64,000 nt of DNA from Clostridiales bacterium (GCA_003525905.1 DQIA01000118.1:249-64248), one strand, 5' to 3'; shown: positions 30,615 to 39,895, counted from the first letter of the stretch. A program made the numbers and translations. Notes: generated from the letters alone by a model not told the origin.

Positions 30615-30644
30615 ATGCTGCGGAGGACCTCCGCAGCATTTTTT
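30615..30644 (+). terminator. Terminator of the small membrane protein gene
   Basis: TGCTGCGGAG / CTCCGCAGCA with a 3-base loop, then TTTTTT. Confidence 0.88.
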
Positions 30645-30664
30645 ATCGCGGCGTGCAGCAGGAC

Positions 30665-30693
30665 TTGCGGGAACGGAAAAACCATGCTATAAT
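30665..30693 (+). promoter_or_regulatory. Promoter upstream of a possible sRNA and MATE gene
   Basis: TTGCGG (30665-30670), 17 bp, TATAAT (30688-30693). The nearest gene start lies 285 bp downstream, so the transcript has a long leader or is a separate small RNA. Confidence 0.65.
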
Positions 30694-30699
30694 TATGGC

Positions 30700-30782
30700 A
30701 GAATCTCTGCAAAAAAGACCTGCGGCCAATTTTAGGCAGCAGGTCTGCAGCTTATCCCAAAGGTCCTTTCGGACTTTTTCGC
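30700..30782 (+). ncRNA. Possible small RNA or attenuated MATE leader
   Basis: An ~80-nt transcript is implied by the promoter at 30665-30693 and a terminator-like hairpin. A first stem pairs AGACCTGC (30716-30723) with GCAGGTCT (30739-30746). A second stem AAAGGTCC / GGACTTTT (30759-30778) with loop TTTC ends in a T-run. It could end transcription before the MATE gene or act as an independent RNA. The second hairpin is also the edge of copy 2 of the interspersed element. Confidence 0.4.
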
Positions 30783-30901
30783 CCAGCCGTTTGCAAAAGT
30801 GTAAAATAGAATTATTATTTTGCATTTTTTTGCCGCTGCGGCGGGTGAAGGAACGCGAAAGGACACCCTGACGGTTTCCGTTCCTTCTTTCCTTCCCCCG
30901 A
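30759..30901 (-). repeat. Interspersed element, copy 2 (inverted)
   Basis: The reverse complement of this stretch aligns with 30241-30380: GGAAACCGTCAGGG (30879-30866) is identical, followed by CGTTCCTTCACCCGCCGCAG against CGTTCCATCACTCCCCGCAG in copy 1, and an AT-rich tail. In the 30608-30978 gap no gene was seen apart from this element, a terminator, a promoter and the possible sRNA. Confidence 0.65.
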
Positions 30902-30978
30902 TTTCCGGTCCTCAAGCATGATTGCGGCACAGAGCGTCTGTGCCTAAATAAAATTTCAGAAAAGAAAAGGAGACGAAG

Positions 30979-32337
30979 ATGAAGCATTCGCTGACCTCCG
31001 GCTCGATCTGGCGCGGTATGCTGTTTTTTGCCCTGCCCATCCTGCTCGGAAACATTTTCCAACAGCTCTACAACACAGCTGACGCCTTTATCGTCGGCCG
31101 CTTTCTGGATAAGAACGCCTATGCCGCCGTCAGCTCCTCCGGCAGTCTGATTTTCCTGCTGGTCGGCTTTTTCAACGGCATTGCCGTCGGCGCAGGCGTT
31201 GTCATCGCACGCTATTACGGCGCGAAGGATACGGAAAAGCTCCAGACGGCCGTCCATACGACGCTGGCCTTCGGCCTGACGGCGGGCATCGTGCTGACGG
31301 TGCTCGGCATGACGCTCACGCCGCAGCTGCTGCGCCTCATGAAGACGGATGCGGACGTACTGCCGAACTCTATCGACTATTTCCGGATGTATTTTGCGGG
31401 CTCCATAGCCATCGTCATGTATAACCTCTGCGTTGGCATCCTGCAGGCCGTGGGAGACAGCCGCCACCCGCTGTATTACCTGATCCTGTCGTCCCTTGTG
31501 AACATCGCGCTCGATCTGCTGTTTGTCGGTGTGTTCCATTGGGGGGTCTGGTCTGCCGCACTGGCCACAAGCATCTCGCAGTTCGTGAGCCTCGGCCTTT
31601 GCATCTTCCGCCTGTGCCACTATGACACGGTCTACCGTGTGTGCCTGCGCAAGATTCGCTTCCATCTGCCCATGCTCAAGCAGGTTATCCACTTCGGTCT
31701 ACCCTCCGGCGTGCAGAATTCCATCATCGCCTTTGCAAACGTCATCGTGCAGAGCAACATCAACGCCTTCGGCTCGAACGCCATGGCGGGCTGCGGCACC
31801 TATGCCAAGCTCGAGGGCTTTGCCTTCCTTCCCATCACCTGCTTTACGATGGCGCTGACGACCTTCGTCAGCCAGAACCTCGGTGCACATCAGTATGAGC
31901 GCGTGAAGAAGGGCGTGCGCTTCGGCATCGTCTGCTCCACAACGCTGGCCGAGTGCATCGGCGTGGTGCTATTCCTGCTGGCAGAGCCGCTCGTGGCCAT
32001 TTTCCAGAACGACCCCGCCGTCATTGAGATCGGCGTGCGGCAGGCCCATGTGGAGGCGCTGTTCTTCTGCTTCCTGGCCTTTGCCCACTGCATCGCGGGC
32101 ATTATGCGCGGCGCTGGCAAGCCGATGGTGCCGATGTTCATCATGCTTGCCATCTGGTGTGTGCTGCGCGTGGCCTATATCTCCATCGTCGTGCCGCTTG
32201 TGGCCAAAATCGACGTCATCTTCACGGCCTATCCGCTCACCTGGGGCGTGAGCTGTATCATTTTCCTCATCTACTTCCTTAAATCCGACTGGCTGCATAA
32301 CTACGACCGGCTGGAGCAGAAAAAGGCGCTGCTGTAA
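30979..32337 (+). CDS. MATE family efflux transporter
   Basis: A 452-residue exporter, the second of the MATE family here. The N-terminus (GSIWRGMLFFALPILLGNIFQQLYNTADAFIVGRF) and the internal repeat (HFGLPSGVQNSIIAFANVIVQSNINAFG) are diagnostic, with twelve predicted helices. It resembles the DinF/NorM-like Clostridia group. AAGGAG precedes the ATG. It is monocistronic, bounded by a promoter-sRNA region upstream and two hairpins downstream. Substrate unknown. Confidence 0.93.
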   Translation: MKHSLTSGSIWRGMLFFALPILLGNIFQQLYNTADAFIVGRFLDKNAYAAVSSSGSLIFLLVGFFNGIAVGAGVVIARYYGAKDTEKLQTAVHTTLAFGLTAGIVLTVLGMTLTPQLLRLMKTDADVLPNSIDYFRMYFAGSIAIVMYNLCVGILQAVGDSRHPLYYLILSSLVNIALDLLFVGVFHWGVWSAALATSISQFVSLGLCIFRLCHYDTVYRVCLRKIRFHLPMLKQVIHFGLPSGVQNSIIAFANVIVQSNINAFGSNAMAGCGTYAKLEGFAFLPITCFTMALTTFVSQNLGAHQYERVKKGVRFGIVCSTTLAECIGVVLFLLAEPLVAIFQNDPAVIEIGVRQAHVEALFFCFLAFAHCIAGIMRGAGKPMVPMFIMLAIWCVLRVAYISIVVPLVAKIDVIFTAYPLTWGVSCIIFLIYFLKSDWLHNYDRLEQKKALL

Positions 32338-32346
32338 CACAATTTC

Positions 32347-32382
32347 AAACCGGCCGTCCGGGTTTTCCGGGCGGCCGGTTTT
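32347..32382 (+). terminator. MATE gene terminator
   Basis: A 14-bp stem (AAACCGGCCGTCCG / CGGGCGGCCGGTTT) with a T-rich loop, ending in TTTT. A second stable hairpin, CCCCCACCGGC / GCCGGTGGGGG, follows at 32394-32421 with no T-run. Confidence 0.8.
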
Positions 32383-32433
32383 ACCGAGAAAAGCCCCCAC
32401 CGGCGCAGCCGGTGGGGGTGGTTTCTACAACGA

Positions 32434-32464
32434 AAAAGCAGCCCTTGCGAACAAGGACTGCTTT
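32434..32464 (-). terminator. tRNA-Thr terminator
   Basis: On the minus strand AAAGCAGTCCTTG, loop TTCG, CAAGGGCTGC, then TTTTT, immediately after the 3' end of tRNA-Thr. Confidence 0.85.
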
Positions 32465-32540
32465 TGGAGCTACTGGCCGGACTCGAACCGGCGACCTGCT
32501 GATTACGAATCAGCTGCTCTACCAACTGAGCCACAGTAGC
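32465..32540 (-). tRNA. tRNA-Thr (anticodon CGT)
   Basis: 76 nt on the minus strand with CCA encoded. The acceptor GCTACTG pairs with CAGTAGC; the anticodon loop is TTCGTAA. Confidence 0.94.
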
Positions 32541-32693
32541 ATGGCGCGATTTGCGTGAATTATTGTACTTCATTTTGCGGAATTTGTCAAGCCATATTTT
32601 TGCTATTTCAGAAAATTCAATTTCTGGGCCGTTCTTGTGAAAGCTGCACAGCATTGTGTCTCTGCATGACGGATTCTTCGTCGGTTTTTGAGA

Positions 32694-32722
32694 TTGACTT
32701 TGAATAAAAATTGATATAGAAT
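32694..32722 (+). promoter_or_regulatory. Promoter of the amino acid ABC transporter
   Basis: TTGACT (32694-32699), 17 bp, TAGAAT (32717-32722), 61 bp before the binding-protein start codon. Confidence 0.7.
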
Positions 32723-32783
32723 GTATATAAATTCAAGCGATAAAGCGGACACGTTCCGCCGGAACATGAAGGAGAATGAAAGC

Positions 32784-33659
32784 ATGAAAAAATGGATCGT
32801 CCTGACGCTGGCCCTTGCGCTGGCGCTGTCTCTGTTTGCGGGCTGCGGCAAGAGCGCAGACGCAGATGAAACCGATTATGCATCCATGTCCATCGAGGAG
32901 CTGAAGCCCCTGCTGAAGACGGTCACGGACGGCAAGCTGACCGTCGCGACCAGCCCGGACTTCGCGCCGTATGAATTCTATTCCATCGATGAGAACGAGA
33001 ATCCGACGCTTGTGGGCTTCGACATTGCGCTTGCGCAGTACATCGCTGATTACCTCGGTCTGGAGCTTGAGATCATCCCCATGGACTTCGACGGCACGCT
33101 CAGCGAGCTCAGCGCGAAGAAGGCCGACCTTGCGCTCTCCGGTTACTCTCCCGATCCCACCCGTGAGGACAAGATGGACTTCTCGGATATCTACTATGTC
33201 GGCGGCCAGTCGTTTGTGACTGTGCAGGACAAGGCGGATTCCTTCTCCATGCTGGCCGACGCCAACAAGGCGGAGTACCAGATCGGCGCGCAGCTCGGCT
33301 CCATTCAGGCCGACCTCGCCAAGGAGAACACGCCGGACGCCGATATCGTGGAGCTCTCGAAGGTCACGGACATCATTGCCGAGCTGCTGAGCGGCAAGCT
33401 GGACGGCGCGTTCATCGAGACGGTCGTTGCCGAGGCCTATGCCAAGAACTATCCGGAGCTGTGTGTCAAGTTCGCGGTCCCCTATGAGCAGGAGGGCTCC
33501 GTCGTCGGTGTGAGCAAGGACAATGGCGCACTGCTGGCAGCCGTGAATCTCGCCATTGCCGCCGCCAAGGAGGACGGCTCCATGGACAAGTTCGTCGCCG
33601 AGGCCAACACGCTCGCCGAGGGCAATACCTACGAAGGTCTGCTGGATAATCAGGGGTAA
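32784..33659 (+). CDS. Polar amino acid ABC transporter, substrate-binding lipoprotein
   Basis: A 291-residue lipoprotein: a signal peptide ends in the lipobox LFAGC, so Cys22 is lipidated and the protein is tethered outside the membrane. The mature part is a family 3 solute-binding protein, with LTVATSPDFAPYEFYS at its start, LVGFDIALAQYIADYLG and the closing-strand GSIQADL. It should bind a polar or charged amino acid or cystine. ATG 32784 has AAGGAG upstream. The permease and ATPase genes follow. Length is normal. Confidence 0.92.
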   Translation: MKKWIVLTLALALALSLFAGCGKSADADETDYASMSIEELKPLLKTVTDGKLTVATSPDFAPYEFYSIDENENPTLVGFDIALAQYIADYLGLELEIIPMDFDGTLSELSAKKADLALSGYSPDPTREDKMDFSDIYYVGGQSFVTVQDKADSFSMLADANKAEYQIGAQLGSIQADLAKENTPDADIVELSKVTDIIAELLSGKLDGAFIETVVAEAYAKNYPELCVKFAVPYEQEGSVVGVSKDNGALLAAVNLAIAAAKEDGSMDKFVAEANTLAEGNTYEGLLDNQG

Positions 33660-33688
33660 GCACGCATCTGAAAGAGTAAGGAAATCGC

Positions 33689-33726
33689 AGACTTCTCCCG
33701 CCGGAACGGCGAGAGAAGTCTGCACG
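33689..33726 (+). terminator. Intercistronic hairpin after the binding-protein gene
   Basis: GCAGACTTCTC pairs with GAGAAGTCTGC around CCGCCGGAACGGCGA, without a T-run. Such hairpins between a binding-protein gene and its permease gene usually stabilise the upstream mRNA or reduce readthrough, making more binding protein than membrane components. Confidence 0.55.
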
Positions 33727-33757
33727 TTTGTTGAAATTATAAAGGAGGGATCCCCCT

Positions 33758-34456
33758 TTGCTTTCTGTCAATGGCTTCCGCGCCGCCCTAAAATATCTGA
33801 CCATGTTCAAGGAGGGCATGATCTGCACCGTCTCGCTGTCGTTCCTGACGGTCGTGTTTGGCTTTCTGCTGGCTCTCGTTCTGGCGTTGATGCGTATGAG
33901 CCGCATCAAGCCTCTGAGCATTTTCGCTTCCATCTATGTGGAGGTGTTCCGCGCGACACCGATGCTGGTGCAGCTGTTTATCATCTACTACATTGTGTTC
34001 GGCGGTGTGAATCTGCCATCGTTCAAGCTGTTCGGCTTCATTCGCTTTGAGCGCTTTCTGCCGGGCGTCATTTCGCTGGCGCTGAACTCCGCTGCCTACC
34101 TCAGCGAGATCATCCGCGCCGGTATCCAGAGCATCGACCCCGGCCAGTCGGAGGCCGCCCGCAGCCTCGGCCTGACGCGCCGCCAGACGCTGCAGTCCAT
34201 CGTGCTGCCGCAGGCCATCAAGAACATCCTCCCGGCCATCGCCAATGAGTTCGTGACGATCATCAAGGAGTCGTCCATCTGCTATACCATCGGCGTGCAG
34301 GAGATCATGTCCGCAGTGAACTCCGTGAAGTCCGCGACGTTCTCCATTGGCGAGCCGCTGATCATCGCTGCCTGCGTGTATTTCTGCCTGACGTTCCCGA
34401 CGTCGAAGATCATCCAGTATTTCGAAAGGAGAATGAGCCGTGGCGACCGCAGATAA
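33758..34456 (+). CDS. Polar amino acid ABC transporter permease
   Basis: A 232-residue membrane protein of the HisMQ group. [21 protein letters not shown] is the first helix; [21 protein letters not shown] and the EAA loop ([22 protein letters not shown], about residues 146-167) contact the ATPase. Start is a TTG at 33758 with AGGAGG nine bases before; no ATG fits before the first helix, so the unusual start is required. It overlaps the ATPase gene by 17 bp. Confidence 0.92.
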   Translation: MLSVNGFRAALKYLTMFKEGMICTVSLSFLTVVFGFLLALVLALMRMSRIKPLSIFASIYVEVFRATPMLVQLFIIYYIVFGGVNLPSFKLFGFIRFERFLPGVISLALNSAAYLSEIIRAGIQSIDPGQSEAARSLGLTRRQTLQSIVLPQAIKNILPAIANEFVTIIKESSICYTIGVQEIMSAVNSVKSATFSIGEPLIIAACVYFCLTFPTSKIIQYFERRMSRGDRR

Positions 34457-35189
34457 TGTCATCATCTCCGTGCAGAATCTCTGCAAGTATTTCAAAAAGG
34501 ACGCCATCCGCGCGCTGGACGGCATCTCCGTCGATATCCGGCAGGGCGATGTCATCGCGGCCATCGGCCCCTCCGGCTCCGGCAAGAGCACGTTCCTGCG
34601 CAGCCTGAACCTGCTGGAAACGCCGACGAGCGGATCTATCCTGTTCCACGGCGTCGATATCACGCAGAAAAAGGTCAACATCGACCAGCTGCGCCAGAAG
34701 ATGGGCATGGTCTTCCAGCATTTCAACCTCTTCCCGCACCGGACGATTCTGCAAAACATGACCCTGGCACCGGAAAAGGTGCTCCGTGTGCCGCACGAGG
34801 CCGCGTCGGAAAAGGCTCTGCAGCTGCTGCGCCGCGTCGGCCTCGAGGACCGTGCCGACGCCTATCCCATCCAGCTCTCCGGCGGCCAGAAGCAGCGTGT
34901 GGCCATCGTGCGCGCGCTCATGATGGAGCCGGAGGTCATGCTGTTCGACGAGCCGACATCCGCGCTCGACCCCGAGATGGTCGGCGAGGTGCTCGACGTC
35001 ATGAAGGAGCTGGCGCACACCGGCATGACCATGGTCGTCGTCACGCATGAGATGGGCTTTGCCCGCGAGGTCGGAAACCGCGTACTCTTCCTCGATCAGG
35101 GCAAGCTCGTCGAGGAGGGCACGCCGGAGCAGATCTTCGGCGCGCCGAAAAACCCGCGGCTTCAGGAATTTTTGGCAAAAGTGCTTTGA
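34440..35189 (+). CDS. Polar amino acid ABC transporter ATP-binding protein
   Basis: A 249-residue ATPase of the GlnQ/HisP group. Walker [10 protein letters not shown] (about residues 42-50), Q-loop [10 protein letters not shown], signature LSGGQKQR, Walker [15 protein letters not shown] and the switch THEMGFA are all intact. The start is GTG at 34440, inside the permease gene, with AAAGGAG upstream. It powers uptake through the preceding permease. Confidence 0.95.
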   Translation: MATADNVIISVQNLCKYFKKDAIRALDGISVDIRQGDVIAAIGPSGSGKSTFLRSLNLLETPTSGSILFHGVDITQKKVNIDQLRQKMGMVFQHFNLFPHRTILQNMTLAPEKVLRVPHEAASEKALQLLRRVGLEDRADAYPIQLSGGQKQRVAIVRALMMEPEVMLFDEPTSALDPEMVGEVLDVMKELAHTGMTMVVVTHEMGFAREVGNRVLFLDQGKLVEEGTPEQIFGAPKNPRLQEFLAKVL

Positions 35190-35195
35190 GTTTCA

Positions 35196-35231
35196 AAAAA
35201 CGGGATCGCCTCGTCGGCGGTCCCGTTTTCT
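35196..35231 (+). terminator. Terminator of the ABC transporter operon
   Basis: AACGGGATCGCC / GGCGGTCCCGTT, 12 pairs including one G-T, then TTTT. It reads on both strands and lies just past the convergent AraC gene's end. Confidence 0.85.
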
Positions 35232-35234
35232 GTA

Positions 35235-36053
35235 TCAGGTATGCTCCTGCCCGGCGCGGTAGACGCTCGGGGAGCAGCCCTCGCTGGCGGCAAACACGCG
35301 CGAGAAATAGAGCGCGTCCGGGTAGCCGACGGACCACGCGATCTCGGAGATATGCATTGTCGTGCCGCGCAGCAGGGTGCGCGCCGTTTTCAGCCGGGTC
35401 TCCCGCAGCAGGGCGGTGGGGGAGCGGCCGAAGCGCTGCATGAAGCCGCGGTAGAGCCAGCTGCGGCTCACCCCGGCAAAGGCGGCGATGTCGTCGACGG
35501 TGATGGGCTCGGCGTAGTTGTTCTCGATATAGGCCGCCGCGCGGTCGATGACGTCTCCGCGGTCCTCTGGGCCTTCCCGTCCCTCGATGAGCTTGCCGAG
35601 CAGCAGGTAGGCATAGCCCAGCATCTGCGTCCGGCTCCACGCGGACTGGCCGCGCGCCTCGTAGATCGCCGTGATGTAGCGCTGGAACGTCCGCCCAAAG
35701 TCGATGTGCAGCACGGGCGCGTCCGGGCGCAGGTCCGTGCGCGCCAGCAGGGCGGCGGCATCCGGCCCGCTGAAGCCGAGCCAGTAGTATTCCCACGGCG
35801 ATTCCGTGTCTGCCTCGTAGCTCACCACGACATTCGGCCAGACGAGAAAGACCTCACCCGCGCGCACGGGGAAGGCCCGCCCGGCCGCCGTGAACGTCCC
35901 GCGGCCGGAGACAACGTAGTGGATGAGATAGTGATCCCGCACGCCCGCGCCCCAGCGGTAGCCGGGTGTGCATTGCTGAAACCCGACATTTTTTACCGAC
36001 AGCGGCAGAGCGGCGCCGTCGGATTTATAGGAATTCTTGAAGTAAACTGCCAT
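35235..36053 (-). CDS. AraC family transcriptional regulator
   Basis: A 272-residue regulator: a cupin-like sensing domain (HYLIHYVVSGRGTFTAAGR, then VRAGEVFLVWPNVVVSYEAD) and two C-terminal helix-turn-helix motifs (ITVDDIAAFAGVSRSWLYRGF and MHISEIAWSVGYPDALYFSRVF). Its gene diverges from galKTE, so it is probably an activator of the galactose genes responding to a sugar; that is inference from position. ATG 36053 has GGGAGG upstream; an in-frame start at 36137 lacks a site and lies in AT-rich DNA. Confidence 0.9.
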   Translation of the reverse strand: MAVYFKNSYKSDGAALPLSVKNVGFQQCTPGYRWGAGVRDHYLIHYVVSGRGTFTAAGRAFPVRAGEVFLVWPNVVVSYEADTESPWEYYWLGFSGPDAAALLARTDLRPDAPVLHIDFGRTFQRYITAIYEARGQSAWSRTQMLGYAYLLLGKLIEGREGPEDRGDVIDRAAAYIENNYAEPITVDDIAAFAGVSRSWLYRGFMQRFGRSPTALLRETRLKTARTLLRGTTMHISEIAWSVGYPDALYFSRVFAASEGCSPSVYRAGQEHT

Positions 36054-36122
36054 GATACCCGCCTCCCGTACCAGAATACCACAAAAGGCAACAAATTTCC
36101 ATATCAGCGCTTGAAAATTCCA

Positions 36123-36150
36123 TTGCATCCGCAACATATTTCCCTAAAAT
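36123..36150 (+). promoter_or_regulatory. galKTE promoter
   Basis: TTGCAT (36123-36128), 16 bp, TAAAAT (36145-36150), 58 bp before galK, in the gap shared with the divergent AraC gene. Confidence 0.6.
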
Positions 36151-36208
36151 AGAGATATCGGTAATAAAAAGCGAACAAAAAGAAATCACAGAAAGGTGCG
36201 TCATCCAG

Positions 36209-37396
36209 ATGTACGAATCTCTTAAGAAGCGCTTTACAGAGCAGTTCGGCACGAAGCCCGGCTTCGTATTCTCCGCACCCGGCCGCACGGAGATCGGCGG
36301 CAACCACACGGACCATCAGCACGGCTGCGTGCTGGCGGGCGCCGTGAACCTCGACACCGTGGCGGCCGTCGCCCGCAGCGAGCGCGGCGCGATCCGCGTG
36401 CTGTCCGAGGGCTATCCCCTCTGCGAGGTCTCCCTGTCGGAGCTGGAGGCCGTCCCCGCCGAGGCGGGCACGACGAAGGCCCTCATCCGCGGCATTGCCG
36501 CGCGGTTCGCCGCGCTGGGCCATGCGCCCGTGGCCTTTGACGCCTATGTGACTTCCACGGTGCTGCCGGGCAGCGGCCTGTCGTCCTCGGCGGCGTTCGA
36601 GGTCCTTATCGGTGTGATCCTGAACCACCTCGGCAGCTGCGGCCTGACGGCCCCGGAGATCGCGCAGGTCGGCCAGTATGCCGAAAACGTCTACTTCGGC
36701 AAGCCCTGCGGCCTGATGGATCAGACGGCCTCCGCCGTCGGCAACATCATCGGCATCGACTTTGCCGATCCGGCCCATCCGAAGATCCAGCCCGTCGCCT
36801 TTGACTTCGCGTCCTGCGGCTACAGCCTGTGCATCATCGATTCCGGCGCGAGCCACAGCGACCTGACGGACTGCTACGCCGCCATCACGAACGAGCTGAA
36901 GGCCGTGTGCAGCGTGTTCGGCAAGGAGGCCCTGCGCGATGTGCCGGAGGACGAGTTCTACGCCCGCCTCGGCGAGGTGCGGCAGGCGGCAGGGGACCGC
37001 GCCGTGCTGCGCGCGATCCATGTCTATGAGGACAACAAGCGCGTTCGTCTGCAGCTGCGTGCACTCGAAAACGACAATTTTCCCGCCTTCCTTGAGTACG
37101 TCAAGGAATCCGGCGATTCGTCGTGGATGTATCTGCAGAATGTGATCCCCGAGGGCCGCACGGCCCGTCAGGAGGTCGCGTTCGCGCTGGCGCTGGCCAA
37201 GCACCTGCTGGGCGGCCATGGCGCATGCCGCGTGCACGGCGGCGGCTTTGCGGGCACCATTCAGGCCTTCGTGCCGAATGAGCAGCTCGAGGAATTCCGC
37301 GGCGGCATCGAGGCTGTCCTGGGCGAGGGCAGCTGCCATGTGCTGTCCATCCGCCCGGAGGGCGGCATTCTGGCGGAGGTGTGCAGCCATGATTGA
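36209..37396 (+). CDS. galK: Galactokinase
   Basis: A 395-residue GHMP kinase that phosphorylates galactose at C1 in the Leloir pathway. The signature GRTEIGGNHTDHQHG lies at residues 30-44, the ATP loop LPGSGLSSSAAFE near 117-129, and CRVHGGGFAGTIQAF near the C-terminus. It opens the galKTE operon; the galT start overlaps its last codons (ATGATTGA). The ATG has GAAAGG upstream. Confidence 0.95.
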   Translation: MYESLKKRFTEQFGTKPGFVFSAPGRTEIGGNHTDHQHGCVLAGAVNLDTVAAVARSERGAIRVLSEGYPLCEVSLSELEAVPAEAGTTKALIRGIAARFAALGHAPVAFDAYVTSTVLPGSGLSSSAAFEVLIGVILNHLGSCGLTAPEIAQVGQYAENVYFGKPCGLMDQTASAVGNIIGIDFADPAHPKIQPVAFDFASCGYSLCIIDSGASHSDLTDCYAAITNELKAVCSVFGKEALRDVPEDEFYARLGEVRQAAGDRAVLRAIHVYEDNKRVRLQLRALENDNFPAFLEYVKESGDSSWMYLQNVIPEGRTARQEVAFALALAKHLLGGHGACRVHGGGFAGTIQAFVPNEQLEEFRGGIEAVLGEGSCHVLSIRPEGGILAEVCSHD

Positions 37397-38891
37397 CGCC
37401 TGCATCGCCGGCCTGCTCCGCTATGCGGAGGATACCGGCCTCATCGAGGCGGACGACCGTCTCTGGGCGCGCAACCGTCTGCTTGAGGCCCTGCAGCTCG
37501 ACGGCTGCGACCCAAACTGCGCCCCGGCGGAGCTGCCGCTGGCAGACCTGCTCCGCGAACTGACGGAGGACGCCGTTTCCCGCGGCGTTGCACAGGATAA
37601 TTCCGTGGCGCGCGACCTGTTTGATACGAAGCTGATGGGCGTGCTGACGCCTGCGCCGCATGAGGTGCGGGCCAAATTCCGCAGCCTGTATGCCGTTTCG
37701 CCGGAGCAGGCGACGGACTGGTTCTACGCCTTCAGCCAGAACACGAATTATATCCGCCGCGACCGCATCGCGCGCGATCAGAAGTGGGTCTACGAGAGCG
37801 CCTACGGTCCGCTGGACATCACGATCAACCTCTCCAAGCCGGAGAAGGACCCGCGCGCCATTGCGGCGGCCAAGCTCGCGCCGCAGTCCGGCTATCCCAA
37901 GTGCGCTCTCTGCGCCGAAAACGAGGGCTATGCCGGACGGATGAACCACCCGGCCCGCCAGAATCACCGTGTCATTCCCGTGACGATCAACGGCAGCGGC
38001 TGGTATCTGCAGTATTCGCCGTATGTCTATTATAACGAGCACTGCATCGTCTTCAACGGCACGCATACGCCGATGAAGATCGACCGCGCGGCCTTCCGCA
38101 AGCTGCTGGACTTCGTCGGCCAGTTCCCGCACTACTTTGTCGGCTCGAACGCCGACCTGCCCATCGTCGGCGGCTCCATCCTGAGCCACGATCATTTCCA
38201 GGGTGGGCACTACACATTTGCCATGGAGCGCGCGCCTGTCGAGGAGCCTGTCCGCTTCCGCGGCTTTGACGATATCCGCGCAGGCATCGTCAAGTGGCCG
38301 ATGTCCGTTCTGCGCCTGACCGGCCCGGACAGCGACCGCCTTGTGGAGCTGGCCGACCGTATCCTGCGCGCATGGCGCGGCTACACGGACGAGAGTGCCT
38401 TCGTCTTTGCCGAGACGGACGGCGAGCCGCACAACACCATCACACCCATTGCCCGCCGCCGCGGCGTAGACTATGAGCTGGACCTCGTCCTGCGCAATAA
38501 CATCACAACGCCGGAGCATCCGCTCGGCGTGTTCCACCCGCATGCGGCCCTGCACCATATCAAAAAAGAGAACATCGGCCTCATCGAGGTCATGGGCCTT
38601 GCCGTTCTGCCCGCCCGCCTGAAGGGCGAGCTGGCCGCACTGGAGCAGGCCATCCTGTCCGGCGCGGACATCCGCGCAGACGAGACCCTCGGCAAGCATG
38701 CTGACTGGGTCGAAGAGCTGAAAACGCGTTACACGTTCACACCGGAAAACACGGCGGACATTCTGCGCCGGGAGGTCGGCGCAGTGTTTGCGCAGGTGCT
38801 GGAAGACGCGGGCGTCTTCAAACGAAATGAAGCCGGGCGGGCGGCATTCCGCCGCTTCCTCGGCACTGCAGATCAGGAGGGATCGTTATGA
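37389..38891 (+). CDS. galT: Galactose-1-phosphate uridylyltransferase, class II
   Basis: A 500-residue enzyme that exchanges UMP between UDP-glucose and galactose-1-phosphate. Its length and the sequence NGSGWYLQYSPYVYYNEHCIVF identify the Firmicutes class II family (the E. coli class is about 350 residues). The motif SHDHFQGGHY supplies the active histidine pair, and the MERAPVEEP segment follows. The ATG at 37389 overlaps the galK stop and is followed by galE with ATGA overlap at 38888. Confidence 0.95.
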   Translation: MIDACIAGLLRYAEDTGLIEADDRLWARNRLLEALQLDGCDPNCAPAELPLADLLRELTEDAVSRGVAQDNSVARDLFDTKLMGVLTPAPHEVRAKFRSLYAVSPEQATDWFYAFSQNTNYIRRDRIARDQKWVYESAYGPLDITINLSKPEKDPRAIAAAKLAPQSGYPKCALCAENEGYAGRMNHPARQNHRVIPVTINGSGWYLQYSPYVYYNEHCIVFNGTHTPMKIDRAAFRKLLDFVGQFPHYFVGSNADLPIVGGSILSHDHFQGGHYTFAMERAPVEEPVRFRGFDDIRAGIVKWPMSVLRLTGPDSDRLVELADRILRAWRGYTDESAFVFAETDGEPHNTITPIARRRGVDYELDLVLRNNITTPEHPLGVFHPHAALHHIKKENIGLIEVMGLAVLPARLKGELAALEQAILSGADIRADETLGKHADWVEELKTRYTFTPENTADILRREVGAVFAQVLEDAGVFKRNEAGRAAFRRFLGTADQEGSL

Positions 38892-39895
38892 AAATTCTGG
38901 TAACCGGCGGCGCGGGCTTCATCGGCAGCCACACCTGCGTCGAGCTGCTTGAGGCGGGCCACGACGTCGTCATTCTGGACGACCTGTCCAATGCGTCCGG
39001 TACGGTCATCGACAAGATCGAGACCATCACGGGCAAGCGCCCCGCGTTCTATCAGGCGGATGCGAAGGACCGCGCCGTCCTGCATGAGATCTTCACGGCG
39101 CACCGCATCGATGCCGTCGTGCATTTTGCGGGCTTCAAGGCGGTCGGCGAGAGCTGCCATATCCCGCTGGCCTATTACCGCAATAATCTGGATTCCACGC
39201 TGGCCCTGCTCGAGGAAATGGCGCAGGCGGGCTGCACGCGCTTCGTGTTCTCGTCCTCCGCGACGGTCTATGGCCCGGACAACGCCATCCCCTATGTCGA
39301 GACGATGCCCACCTATGTCGCAACGAACCCCTACGGCTGGACGAAGGTCATGATCGAGCAGATCCTGCGCGACTACTGCACCGCAACGCCGGGCTTCACG
39401 GCCGTGCTGCTGCGCTACTTCAACCCCATCGGCGGCCATCCCTCAGGCTTGCTCGGCGACGATCCGAACGGTATCCCGAACAACCTCATGCCCTATATCG
39501 CCCGCGTGGCGGCCGGTCAGCTGGACAAGCTGACGATCTTCGGCGACGACTATCCCACACCGGACGGCACCTGCCGCCGCGACTATCTGCATGTCGTCGA
39601 TCTGGCCAAGGGCCATCTCAAGGCCATCGACTATGCCATGGAGCACACGGGCGCGGAGGCCTTCAACTTGGGCACCGGCCACGCCGTGAGCGTGCTGGAG
39701 CTGGTCAACACGTTTATGGAGGCCACGGGCGTAAATGTGCCCTATGTCATCGGCCCGCGCCGTGAGGGCGACCTGCCCCAGATGTGGGCGGACACGCACA
39801 AAGCGGAGACCGTCCTCGGTTGGAAGGCCGAGAAGACCGTGGCCGATATGTGCCGCGACAGCTGGAACTTCGTCTGCAGCGTGAAGAAGCAGTAA
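38888..39895 (+). CDS. galE: UDP-glucose 4-epimerase
   Basis: A 335-residue short-chain dehydrogenase-like epimerase interconverting UDP-glucose and UDP-galactose. The NAD loop VTGGAGFIGSHTC is at residues 5-17, the catalytic serine lies in FSSSATVYG, and the YGWTK motif gives Tyr and Lys. It closes the galKTE operon. Start overlaps the galT stop by 4 bp. Confidence 0.96.
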   Translation: MKILVTGGAGFIGSHTCVELLEAGHDVVILDDLSNASGTVIDKIETITGKRPAFYQADAKDRAVLHEIFTAHRIDAVVHFAGFKAVGESCHIPLAYYRNNLDSTLALLEEMAQAGCTRFVFSSSATVYGPDNAIPYVETMPTYVATNPYGWTKVMIEQILRDYCTATPGFTAVLLRYFNPIGGHPSGLLGDDPNGIPNNLMPYIARVAAGQLDKLTIFGDDYPTPDGTCRRDYLHVVDLAKGHLKAIDYAMEHTGAEAFNLGTGHAVSVLELVNTFMEATGVNVPYVIGPRREGDLPQMWADTHKAETVLGWKAEKTVADMCRDSWNFVCSVKKQ

